From: Clostridiales bacterium
GTDB lineage: Bacteria > Bacillota > Clostridia > Peptostreptococcales > Anaerovoracaceae
Assembly (NCBI GenBank): GCA_028725765.1
Contig: JAQYRL010000008.1
Location: forward strand, 1 to 51,690
Length of the DNA: 51,690 nucleotides
Direction of reading: 5' to 3'
Part shown: piece after piece, positions 27,621 through 35,179 of the stretch
Position numbering within the stretch: position 1 is the stretch's first letter
Layout of the letters: each line of letters begins with the position of its first letter
Position numbers and translations under genes: made by a program
The notes under the pieces: generated by a model
What the model was told of the DNA's origin: nothing
What the model saw: the letters and a program-made list of their open reading frames with translations, nothing else
Databases searched by the model: none

Positions 27621-27649
27621 ATGATAACTCAAATAGATAAGATTGTCAA
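27621..27649 (-). promoter_or_regulatory. Promoter for the T-box / trpB2 transcript
   Basis: On the minus strand a perfect TTGACA (27644-27649), 17-bp spacer and TATCAT (27621-27626), just upstream of the T-box leader. Confidence 0.75.
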
Positions 27650-27674
27650 CTGAAAATTTATAGAATCTAACTTG

Positions 27675-27724
27675 CTGATTTACCTTGCTAATTTACCTTT
27701 CTAATTTATCTCCTAATTTACTGA
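27675..27724. repeat. Four imperfect 12-13-bp tandem repeats
   Basis: Units beginning CTGATTTA, CTAATTTA, CTAATTTA and CTAATTTA start at 27675, 27688, 27701 and 27713. They lie between the end of the DUF1275 gene and the trpB2 promoter. Nothing else is seen in 27650-27771. Confidence 0.75.
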
Positions 27725-27771
27725 GGTTTTGATGTTGGTTGTTGTCGAATAAAATCCTCCTACTTACAACC

Positions 27772-28578
27772 TTAATGCCCCATAGGTGTTTTGTATAAAT
27801 ATGCTTTCTCAACAGTCCTATCAGCGATTAAGAGTCTAATAAATGCATATACTAGGAACGGAATAGTAAACCAAAGTGCATGTACATCAAAATATATGCA
27901 CATCACAGCAGAGAAAACTGCACCCAGTAAAAATAGCATGAGCATAATGAAATGCCTCTTCCACCTGCTTGAAGCTTTTTTGTTTTGATCGCGGATCGAT
28001 CGGACAATATTAACGGCTATCTGTCTGATGTGATTTGTAACAAAAGTTGTAGCCATAGGTATTCCCTGGCTTGCCCTGAAGGTATTAAACTGCATGGAAC
28101 AAATGAAGTTTAGAGAAATTTGGCATATCTGGTCAGGAGCTGATTTGGGAAGTGCAGCCAGAATCGCAACAATAATGATTTCAATTCCAATGAATATTGT
28201 ATCCCAGCGAAGCAATTTAAACCTTTTAACATGCTTCGCAAGAATTTCTGAAAGCATAGTTCCCAGAAGATATGCGATTAGTGATGAAATAAGATAAATT
28301 ATTTTCATCCATTCCTGGTTGCCAAGAGCCATTCCGAGGAGAACAATATTTGCCGTCTGAGCATTACAAAATATACCGCCACGGACTGTATAGGTGTATG
28401 CTCCGAAAAAACCACCTACGAATATCAAAATCATAAAAATCCAATGCTTCTCACACTCCAGATAGAACTGATTATCCATCTCCCTTTGGGTGCTGTTTCG
28501 CTGAGTGCTTTTCACCTGATAAGTTGATTGATTCAATGGTTTTAAGCTAGAAGCGATGCTGGTATTTGTTTCATCCAT
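27772..28578 (-). CDS. YoaK family (DUF1275) membrane protein
   Basis: A 268-residue integral membrane protein of the DUF1275/YoaK family, with a hydrophilic N-terminus of about 45 residues and five to six membrane segments. The family signature region GAYTYTVRGGIFCNAQTANIV is clear, as is FRASQGIPMATTFVTNHIRQ in the second half. The molecular function of the family is not established; transport has been suggested. The chosen ATG has a weak site; a later in-frame ATG (residue 34) has AGGGAG too close to it. It is divergent from thiT and its TPP riboswitch. Confidence 0.85.
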   Translation of the reverse strand: MDETNTSIASSLKPLNQSTYQVKSTQRNSTQREMDNQFYLECEKHWIFMILIFVGGFFGAYTYTVRGGIFCNAQTANIVLLGMALGNQEWMKIIYLISSLIAYLLGTMLSEILAKHVKRFKLLRWDTIFIGIEIIIVAILAALPKSAPDQICQISLNFICSMQFNTFRASQGIPMATTFVTNHIRQIAVNIVRSIRDQNKKASSRWKRHFIMLMLFLLGAVFSAVMCIYFDVHALWFTIPFLVYAFIRLLIADRTVEKAYLYKTPMGH

Positions 28579-28708
28579 ATATAATCTTCACCGACCTTTA
28601 TTGTTAGATATAATAAGAATTATAAATAATATACTTTTCAATACACTCTATATTGTAACATAGAAATAGGGCGTGCATTAATATATAGGAAATATTTCTA
28701 AAATTAAC

Positions 28709-28736
28709 TTGCATATTTTTTGAATAGCGTTAAAAT
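28709..28736 (+). promoter_or_regulatory. Possible promoter for the TPP riboswitch / thiT transcript
   Basis: TTGCAT (28709-28714), a 16-bp spacer and TAAAAT (28731-28736) directly upstream of the riboswitch. The rest of the 356-base gap between 28579 and 28934 is the riboswitch and its expression platform. Confidence 0.5.
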
Positions 28737-28754
28737 ATACATATAACCAAATAA

Positions 28755-28845
28755 AACAGGGGAGCTATTGCTGAGAGGGGATGTCAATTATATCCCGACC
28801 CTTTAGCTGATTCGGATAATGCCGACGTAGCGAGTTTGAGATAAT
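28755..28845 (+). promoter_or_regulatory. TPP (thiamine pyrophosphate) riboswitch
   Basis: The THI-box core is clear: GGGGAGC, GCTGAGAGG, ACCCTTT, then GCTGATTCGGATAATGCC and the closing GACGTAGCGAG. It controls thiT downstream; ligand binding is expected to reduce expression. Confidence 0.95.
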
Positions 28846-28870
28846 ATTTTTAAGAAACTTATGCACGTAG

Positions 28871-28926
28871 ACCTCCTTTGATTTTTTGGGCAAACAGATA
28901 TTTTGTTCACATATTATATAGGAGGT
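28871..28926 (+). promoter_or_regulatory. Candidate expression platform sequestering the thiT ribosome binding site
   Basis: ACCTCCT at 28871-28877 is complementary to AGGAGGT at 28920-28926, which is the thiT Shine-Dalgarno sequence. The right arm runs into TTTTT, so the same hairpin could also act as a terminator with a long loop. Confidence 0.55.
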
Positions 28927-28934
28927 TTTTTATT

Positions 28935-29462
28935 ATGAGTAGAACAAAACTTAATGTTTTAGTAGAGGGTGCGCTGATGATTGCACTTGCAACAATTTTA
29001 AGTTACATCAAGGTCTTTGAGATGCCTCAAGGTGGCTCTATAACAGCAGTCAGCATGCTTCCGATAATTCTATTTGCGACGAGATGGGGCGTAGAAAACG
29101 GTCTTCTCACAGCAATGGTTTACGGTGTGCTCCAATTTCTCTTGCAGGGCGGATTTTCACTTAGCCCTTGGTCAATTTTGCTCGACTATATTCTCGCATT
29201 CGGAGCTCTAGGGCTTTCAGGTATTTTCCACGGAACGAGAACAAAGGCAGTTTTGGGAGCACTTGTAGGCGTTTTTGCCCGCTTTGTGATACTTGTTTTT
29301 TCTGGCGTGGTACTCTGGTATATGTACGCGCCAAAGGGAGTAAGTCCACTGTGGTACTCAATAACCTATAATGCGTCATACATGGTTCCCGAGCTGATAA
29401 TTACTTGCGTAGTTTTGTACCTCGTTTATCCGCAGTTCGACAAAATAGTCAAGAGGGCGTAA
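28935..29462 (+). CDS. thiT: Thiamine ECF transporter S-component ThiT
   Basis: The substrate-binding membrane subunit for thiamine uptake by an energy-coupling-factor transporter. The 175-residue product has about six membrane segments and ThiT-type motifs: the start region LVEGALMIALATILSYIKV, PQGGSITAVSMLPI, an acidic WGVENGLLTAMVYG and a late NASYMVPEL segment. The ATG at 28935 has a strong TAGGAGG site; earlier in-frame codons would run through the riboswitch platform. The ATPase and EcfT subunits are not in the window, so a shared ECF module encoded elsewhere is implied. The TPP riboswitch supports the substrate. Confidence 0.95.
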   Translation: MSRTKLNVLVEGALMIALATILSYIKVFEMPQGGSITAVSMLPIILFATRWGVENGLLTAMVYGVLQFLLQGGFSLSPWSILLDYILAFGALGLSGIFHGTRTKAVLGALVGVFARFVILVFSGVVLWYMYAPKGVSPLWYSITYNASYMVPELIITCVVLYLVYPQFDKIVKRA

Positions 29463-29526
29463 GGGGCGTAGTATCCAAGTGAATGCTTATGCAGTATTTT
29501 GTTCGAGCAACGCAGCGATGTGATGC

Positions 29527-29543
29527 CTTAGCAAATTGCTAAG
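29527..29543. repeat. Perfect 17-bp palindrome with one central base
   Basis: CTTAGCAA-A-TTGCTAAG, with no T-run after it. A second short palindrome, CAAGCGCTTG, lies at 29569-29578. Both are between thiT and hpf. They could be operator sites or part of a small RNA; there is no further support. Confidence 0.5.
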
Positions 29544-29684
29544 CGAGTGCAATGTTTGAGAGAATTGTCAAGCGCTTGTAAGACTTTAAAAATAATCTTT
29601 TAAAATTCTGTATTATAGGGTATAATACATTAAAGGGTAAAACAAATTGTTTGTATTACTCAGAGTGTATCAAGGAGGTGCAGT

Positions 29685-30212
29685 ATGAAGGTTAATATTT
29701 TGGGAAGAAATTACAGGACTTATGGTAAGCTTGAAGAAACCATTGAGAAGAAACTAGACAAACTGGGAAAGTATTTCTCCGATGACATTACTGCAAACGT
29801 TGTTTTGTCTCACGTTGCAGGCCGCGACAAAATTGAGACAACAATCTCAGCAAAGGGTACAATTTTCCGAGCTGAGGATATTTCAGACGATATATATGAT
29901 TCCATTGATGTCGTTGTTGATAAGTTATCCAGCCAGATGTCAAAATTTAAGGGGAAGCTTCAAAAGCGTTACAATGATAATAAGGCATTGAAGTTCGAGT
30001 TCCTACCTGAAATTGAAGAAGAGGAAGAACACGGAGAAGTTGTTAAAAAGAAGGTTTTCCAGCTAAGACCTATGGACGAAGAAGAAGCGATCCTTCAGAT
30101 GGAAATGCTTGGACATCAGTTCTTTGTATATCTTGATGCAGATACTGGAACGGTCAATGTATTATATAAGAGAAAAGATGGAGACTATGGTCTTCTTGAA
30201 ACAAGAAATTAA
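29685..30212 (+). CDS. hpf: Ribosome hibernation promoting factor, long form (HPF)
   Basis: Binds the 30S subunit and drives 100S ribosome dimer formation in slow growth. The 175-residue product has an N-terminal S30AE/YfiA domain (about 1-100, start MKVNILGRNYRTYGKLEE) and a C-terminal dimerisation domain (about 118-175) with KVFQLRPMDEEEAILQMEMLGHQFFVY, so it is the long form that dimerises ribosomes alone. The ATG has an AAGGAGG site. A perfect TATAAT lies at 29621-29626, about 59 bases upstream, but its -35 is poor. A strong terminator follows at 30299. Confidence 0.96.
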   Translation: MKVNILGRNYRTYGKLEETIEKKLDKLGKYFSDDITANVVLSHVAGRDKIETTISAKGTIFRAEDISDDIYDSIDVVVDKLSSQMSKFKGKLQKRYNDNKALKFEFLPEIEEEEEHGEVVKKKVFQLRPMDEEEAILQMEMLGHQFFVYLDADTGTVNVLYKRKDGDYGLLETRN

Positions 30213-30298
30213 ACTGATCAAAATACCTCATGGAATTGAGTGCTAATAAGATTGTTAATTAAGGGTTTAATTAGTTTGAATAATTTATGAGTTGAAAC

Positions 30299-30335
30299 TA
30301 CCGCGGAATTCGTTGATGACCGCGGTATTTCTTTT
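30299..30335 (+). terminator. Terminator after hpf
   Basis: A perfect GC-rich 8-bp stem, TACCGCGG (30299-30306) with CCGCGGTA (30320-30327), followed by a T-rich tail. The rest of the 372-base gap to the next gene holds the promoter at 30436. Confidence 0.85.
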
Positions 30336-30435
30336 AGAAATAGTCGTATATAAAAATGTTACAAGAGTCTTTGATAGACGTAAAAATTAATTAATTTTGG
30401 AAGTCAATTTGAAATATGTGTAAGCACGTAATCCT

Positions 30436-30464
30436 TTGACATTTTAAGGGGAAAGGACTAAAAT
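30436..30464 (+). promoter_or_regulatory. Promoter of the ptb-ior-aminotransferase-buk operon
   Basis: A perfect TTGACA (30436-30441), a 17-bp spacer and TAAAAT (30459-30464), giving a leader of about 115 nt. I found no riboswitch in the leader. Confidence 0.75.
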
Positions 30465-30584
30465 ATAGATGTATATTTACTAATAATTATGTGGATTTTC
30501 GTTGCCTGACAATGTGGGCTTTTATTTATGGACTCATGTTGTTAAGCAATAAAGATATTTTGTTGGGAGAGAGGTGTTTGAACT

Positions 30585-31493
30585 TTGCTTAAAAATTTTC
30601 AAGAACTTAAAAAACTTGTATTAAAAAGACCGAAGAAAATAGTTGCTGTATCTTGTGCTAATGATTGGCATACACTAGAGGCAGTTTTCAAAGCACACGA
30701 AGATGGTCTACTTGATTACATATTGGTTGGTGATGAGAACAAAATAAGAGAAATTGCGCATGAACATGGCATAGATAATTTTTCGGGTAGTGTAATAAAC
30801 TGTACTGATGAGAAGGAATCGGCTGAAATAACAGTGAGACTTGTCAGAGATGGAAAGGCTGATTTTTTACAAAAGGGTCTGATGCAGACCAAGACAATAC
30901 TCAAGGCTGTATTGAACAAAGAGTATGGAATTCCCACCGGAAATTTGATGTCGAATGTAGCTCTGCTGGAGATACCTGGGTATCACAAGATCGTGGGTGT
31001 AACAGATGGTGGCATGATTATGTATCCAACTTATGAGCAGAAGGAAGGTATGATAAAGAATGCCGTTAGGATGTTTAATTACATGGGTTATGACAAGCCT
31101 AAGGTTGCTGCAATATGTGCTCTAGAAATCGTGAATCCCAAGATGCCTGAAACTGTTGATGCGGCAAATCTAAAAGCTGCTTGCGAGAGGGGTGAACTTG
31201 GAGAATGCTATGTTGAAGGACCAATATCAACAGATATTGCGTTTAAGAAGGAAGCTGCCGAGATAAAGGGATTTGATAGTCCCGTAGCGGGAGATGCTGA
31301 TATAGTTCTAGTACCAAATATTAGCGCAGGTAACATGATGGTTAAGGGAATGCTGCTTTTTGGCGGTGCTAAGATGGCAGGAGTTGTCATGGGCGCTAAA
31401 TGCCCAATCGCTTTGAATTCCCGAAGTGCTACATTTGAGGAAAAATATTATGCTCTTGTAGCATGTTGTCTAATTTCGGATATAATTAAATAA
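30585..31493 (+). CDS. ptb: Phosphate acyl (butyryl-type) transferase
   Basis: Converts an acyl-CoA and phosphate to an acyl-phosphate in the cytosol. The 302-residue product belongs to the phosphate acetyl/butyryl transferase family, and its size and sequence (GLMQTKTILKAVLN, ISAGNMMVKGMLLFGGAKMAG) point to the butyryl-type branch. It starts with TTG at 30585: a TGA lies two codons upstream in frame and GAGAGG stands 10 bases before. Its neighbours iorA, iorB, an aminotransferase and butyrate kinase suggest the acyl-CoA comes from a 2-keto acid made from an amino acid, not from the butyrate pathway (no crotonase or thiolase genes here). True chain specificity cannot be read from sequence. 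Confidence 0.9.
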   Translation: MLKNFQELKKLVLKRPKKIVAVSCANDWHTLEAVFKAHEDGLLDYILVGDENKIREIAHEHGIDNFSGSVINCTDEKESAEITVRLVRDGKADFLQKGLMQTKTILKAVLNKEYGIPTGNLMSNVALLEIPGYHKIVGVTDGGMIMYPTYEQKEGMIKNAVRMFNYMGYDKPKVAAICALEIVNPKMPETVDAANLKAACERGELGECYVEGPISTDIAFKKEAAEIKGFDSPVAGDADIVLVPNISAGNMMVKGMLLFGGAKMAGVVMGAKCPIALNSRSATFEEKYYALVACCLISDIIK

Positions 31494-31534
31494 ACTTTAC
31501 CATAAATATTTTATAGGTTAGGAGGTTGGAGGTA

Positions 31535-33310
31535 ATGAAAAAACTTTTAACGGGTAATGAAGCGATTGCAAGAGGCGCCTATGAAGCAGGTGTTCGTCAT
31601 GCATCGGCATATCCTGGAACACCTAGCACGGAAATTTTGGAAAATATAGCCAAATATGAGGAAATCTATGCTGAATGGGCACCGAATGAGAAGGTCGCTA
31701 TGGAGTCAGCGATAGGTGCTTCAATGGCGGGCGTAAGATCTATGGCATCAATGAAGCATGTTGGAGTTAATGTGGCTGCGGATCCTATTATGACATATGC
31801 ATACATGGGAGTAAACGGTGGAACGGTTTTGATAAGCGCTGATGAGCCAGGCATGTTTTCTTCTCAGAATGAGCAGGACAATAGAAATTATGCAAAACAC
31901 GGCAAATTCCCTATGATGGAACCTGCAGATAGTCAGGAGTGCCTCGATATGATGAAGGCAGCATTTGATCTAAGTGAGGAATACAATGTTTTGTTCATGA
32001 TCAGGCTTGTGACACGTGTCTGTCACTCAAAATCAATCGTGGAACTTGGAGAGCGCAAGGATGTAGATGTTAAGTCTTGGGAGCCAAACCCAATGAAGTA
32101 TGTAGCTCTTCCTGCACATGCGAGAATCTTAAGGGTTGAAATAGAGAAGAGAACCGAAATATTGAGAGAATTTTCTGAAACCTGCCCATACAACAGGGTT
32201 GAAATGAATGACAAAAAAATCGGAATAATAGCATCAGGTCCTTCGTATTATTATGCAAAAGAAGTCTTTGGCGATGAGGCTTCATATCTCAAACTTGGAT
32301 TCACATGGCCGCTTCCGCCTAAGAAAATTACAGAATTTTGCAATGCAGTTGACGAGGTATACATCGTTGAGGAAGATGATCCTTACATTGAAGATTTTGT
32401 GCGCAGCCTTGGATTCAAACCTCATGGCAAAGACCTGTTCCCACCATACGGTGAGATGCTTCCTGGCATTTTGAGAAAATGCCTTAACGGAGAAGAACTG
32501 CCAAGAGTTGAATATGCAGAAGACAAGGTTATTAAAAGACCTCCGACCCTATGTTCAGGATGTCCTCATAGAGGATTCTTCTACAGGCTTGGTAAGAGAA
32601 AAGATATCATGATAAGTGGAGACATAGGCTGTTATACACTCGCTGCAGGACCTCCATATAATGCTATGAATAGTTGTGTCTGTATGGGAGCCAGTTTTTC
32701 AGTAGGCCATGGGGCTCAACAGACATTTGATAGAGCGGGTGTAAATAAGAGGGTTGTTGCAGTCCTCGGTGACTCGACATTCTTCCATACCGGCATCAAT
32801 TCACTTTTGAATACCGTGTATAATAAATCAAGGACGATCAGTGTGATCCTGGATAATAGGATTACAGCCATGACGGGACACCAAAATAACCCAGGCTCAG
32901 GTTTTACTGCTAAGGGTGAACCGGCAGGTGAAATTCAAATAGAACCTCTTGTGAGAGCTATGGGAATAAAACATGTTCGAGTGGTTGACCCTAATGACCT
33001 TGACGCGGTTGACAAAGCACTTGATGAGTTAATCGCAATTGATGAGGCCTCGGTTCTTATTACTAGATGGCCATGCGTACTTAAGAAGTTTTCACAAGAA
33101 GACATAGATGAATTTGAAGGTATGTTCTCGACAAAGAATTTTGTTAATCAGGAAGTTTGCATCGGATGTAGGAAATGTCAAAAGACAGGCTGTCCATCAC
33201 TTGAATTCCAGGATGAAAAACGAAAGATGCTTATAAATCCTGATACGTGCGTGGGCTGTGATGTCTGCATGCAGGTTTGTCCGGTTCAGGCAATTCAAAA
33301 GAAGAAATAA
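31535..33310 (+). CDS. iorA: Indolepyruvate ferredoxin oxidoreductase, alpha subunit (IorA)
   Basis: The thiamine-pyrophosphate subunit that oxidatively decarboxylates aryl- or related 2-keto acids to acyl-CoA, reducing ferredoxin. The 591-residue product has an N-terminal pyruvate:ferredoxin-type domain (YPGTPSTEI near 25-35), a TPP-binding domain with CSGCPHRGFFY, GDIGCYTL and GDSTFFHTG (about 340-415), and a C-terminal two-cluster ferredoxin domain (about 535-588, CIGCRKC and CVGCDVCMQVCP). The ATG at 31535 follows GGAGG. iorB follows 13 bases later. Substrate range (indolepyruvate, phenylpyruvate or others) is inferred from the family only. Confidence 0.96.
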   Translation: MKKLLTGNEAIARGAYEAGVRHASAYPGTPSTEILENIAKYEEIYAEWAPNEKVAMESAIGASMAGVRSMASMKHVGVNVAADPIMTYAYMGVNGGTVLISADEPGMFSSQNEQDNRNYAKHGKFPMMEPADSQECLDMMKAAFDLSEEYNVLFMIRLVTRVCHSKSIVELGERKDVDVKSWEPNPMKYVALPAHARILRVEIEKRTEILREFSETCPYNRVEMNDKKIGIIASGPSYYYAKEVFGDEASYLKLGFTWPLPPKKITEFCNAVDEVYIVEEDDPYIEDFVRSLGFKPHGKDLFPPYGEMLPGILRKCLNGEELPRVEYAEDKVIKRPPTLCSGCPHRGFFYRLGKRKDIMISGDIGCYTLAAGPPYNAMNSCVCMGASFSVGHGAQQTFDRAGVNKRVVAVLGDSTFFHTGINSLLNTVYNKSRTISVILDNRITAMTGHQNNPGSGFTAKGEPAGEIQIEPLVRAMGIKHVRVVDPNDLDAVDKALDELIAIDEASVLITRWPCVLKKFSQEDIDEFEGMFSTKNFVNQEVCIGCRKCQKTGCPSLEFQDEKRKMLINPDTCVGCDVCMQVCPVQAIQKKK

Positions 33311-33323
33311 GGAGGATGGAGCA

Positions 33324-33899
33324 ATGACTAAAAATGTTTTGTTAACAGGTGTTGGCGGTCAGGGCACAATCCTTGCTGCGAAGATGCTGACTATAGGACT
33401 TATGGAGCACGGCTTTGACGTTAAGATGAGTGAAATTCATGGCATGAGCCAACGTGGAGGAGATGTTATTTCACAGGTTAGATATGGTGAAAAGGTTCTA
33501 TCCCCTATAATTGAAAAAGGCTCTGCCGACATGATTGTTGCATTTGAGAAGATGGAAGCACTGAGAGCTATGCCTTATTTGAGACCAAATGGAACTGTTG
33601 TGGTAAATGATTACGAAATTCCTTCGATGACAGTTTCTACAGGCTTAGAAACTTATGCAAAGGATGTAATTGATGAGATCAAGAAGTCAGCGGAGAAAAC
33701 CTTTGTTGTGGATGCTACAAAACTGGCAAGAGAACTTGGAAATTCTAAAGCGACTAACGTTATACTACTGGGGACAATAATTAAGATTATGTCACTTGAA
33801 GACATTGATTGGGAAACAATAATTAGAAATAATGTTAAGGAAAAATTTGTGGACTTGAATCTTAAGGCACTAAAAATAGGAATGGATTCAGTTCTTTGA
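33324..33899 (+). CDS. iorB: Indolepyruvate ferredoxin oxidoreductase, beta subunit (IorB)
   Basis: The gamma-type catalytic-domain subunit that pairs with IorA. The 191-residue product starts with TKNVLLTGVGGQGTILAAKML, the family signature, and has the motif EIHGMSQRGGDVISQVR that forms part of the CoA/TPP site. The start at 33324 is set by GGAGGA just upstream and the signature only two residues in; an earlier in-frame ATG lies inside iorA. It is the third gene of the operon, with 92 bases before the aminotransferase. Confidence 0.95.
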   Translation: MTKNVLLTGVGGQGTILAAKMLTIGLMEHGFDVKMSEIHGMSQRGGDVISQVRYGEKVLSPIIEKGSADMIVAFEKMEALRAMPYLRPNGTVVVNDYEIPSMTVSTGLETYAKDVIDEIKKSAEKTFVVDATKLARELGNSKATNVILLGTIIKIMSLEDIDWETIIRNNVKEKFVDLNLKALKIGMDSVL

Positions 33900-33991
33900 C
33901 AGTCGAAATGAAATTCGCAAGGTTTCAAATTACAAAGTTTTGACACAAAATATTCTATTCAAGACAATATTGAATTAGAAAGGGGCTAAAA

Positions 33992-35179
33992 ATGATTTCA
34001 AAGAAAATGGAGCCACTAGTTCAAAATAGTTCTGTGATAAGGGCTATGTTTGAAGAGGGCGCAAAAATGAAGGCAAAGTATGGCGAAGATAATGTTTTTG
34101 ATTTTAGCCTTGGAAACCCAAATGTGCCTGCACCAATTGAGGTCAAGGAGGCTATAATTGATATTATCGAAAACGAGGATCCCGTAAGGGTCCATGGATA
34201 TATGAACAATGCAGGATTTGAGGGAACAAGAAGTGCAGTCGCAGATCATCTGAATAGACTTCACGGTACTAAGTTTTCCGCCAAAAACATTATTATGGTG
34301 GTAGGTGCAGGATCGGCGCTAAACGTTAGCCTGAAGACAATGGTTAACCCTGGAGATGAAGTTCTTACATTTGCCCCTTATTTTGTTGAATATGGGAATT
34401 ATGTAGTCAATTATGATGGCAAGCTTGTGGTAGTTCCACCTAACGAAGAAGACTTTATGCCGGATGTTGAGAAGATGAAGGAGCTTATAACATCAAAGAC
34501 AAAGGCTGTTATAATCAATAATCCCCATAATCCGACAGGAGTTATCTATGGAGAAGACATCATCAAATCGATTGCAACAGCGCTAGAGGAAAAACAGCAC
34601 GAGCTAAAATCGGTCATATATCTCATAGTTGATGAGCCTTACAGAGAACTTGTTTATGTGGATAAGCCCGTTCCATATGTAACAAAGTATTATGACAATA
34701 CAATAGTTGCATACTCATACAGCAAATCGCTATCTCTTCCGGGAGAACGTATCGGGTATATAGTAATTCCAGATGAATCAGATGAAAGTGATGAGTTTAT
34801 TGCAGCGGCTACCATTGCCAATAGAGTCTCAGGATGTGTCAATGCACCATCGCTCATGCAGCTTGTAATTGAAAGATGTGTTGATGCGGAGGCGGATGTC
34901 GAGTTTTATCGAAAAAATGGAGAAATCTTATACAGTGGGCTCACAGAAGCGGGATTTGAGTGCTTGAAACCTGAAGGAGCCTTTTATCTTTGGATGAAGT
35001 CCCCAATCGCTGATGACAAAGAATTCGTCGCGAAGGCAAAGGAGTATAATATTTTGATGGTTCCAGGATCATCATTTGCAGGTCCGGGATACGTTAGATT
35101 AGCATACTGCGTAAGCAGAGAAACATGTCAAAATTCAATTGAAAAATTTAAAGAATTGGCAAAGGAGTATGATTTATGA
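33992..35179 (+). CDS. Class I/II PLP-dependent aminotransferase
   Basis: Transfers the amino group of an amino acid to a 2-keto acid. The 395-residue product has the fold type I layout: FSLGNPN near the N-terminus, the NNPHNPTG motif, VDEPYRE, the PLP lysine K245 in YSKSLSLPGERIGY, and a C-terminal arginine in the YVRLAYC segment that binds the substrate carboxylate. It lies inside the ptb-ior-buk operon and overlaps the kinase gene by ATGA, so it very likely produces the 2-keto acid used by IorAB. Aromatic amino acids are the natural first guess. Confidence 0.92.
   Translation: MISKKMEPLVQNSSVIRAMFEEGAKMKAKYGEDNVFDFSLGNPNVPAPIEVKEAIIDIIENEDPVRVHGYMNNAGFEGTRSAVADHLNRLHGTKFSAKNIIMVVGAGSALNVSLKTMVNPGDEVLTFAPYFVEYGNYVVNYDGKLVVVPPNEEDFMPDVEKMKELITSKTKAVIINNPHNPTGVIYGEDIIKSIATALEEKQHELKSVIYLIVDEPYRELVYVDKPVPYVTKYYDNTIVAYSYSKSLSLPGERIGYIVIPDESDESDEFIAAATIANRVSGCVNAPSLMQLVIERCVDAEADVEFYRKNGEILYSGLTEAGFECLKPEGAFYLWMKSPIADDKEFVAKAKEYNILMVPGSSFAGPGYVRLAYCVSRETCQNSIEKFKELAKEYDL

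Noticed and set aside
29480-29536. Short open frame between thiT and hpf
   Set aside because: About 19 codons, no ribosome binding site and no recognisable product.
30538-30558. Possible Rex operator (TTGTTAA followed by a weak second half) before ptb
   Set aside because: The second half matches only 4 of 7 positions and it lies about 75 bases after the -10, so it is not strong enough to call.
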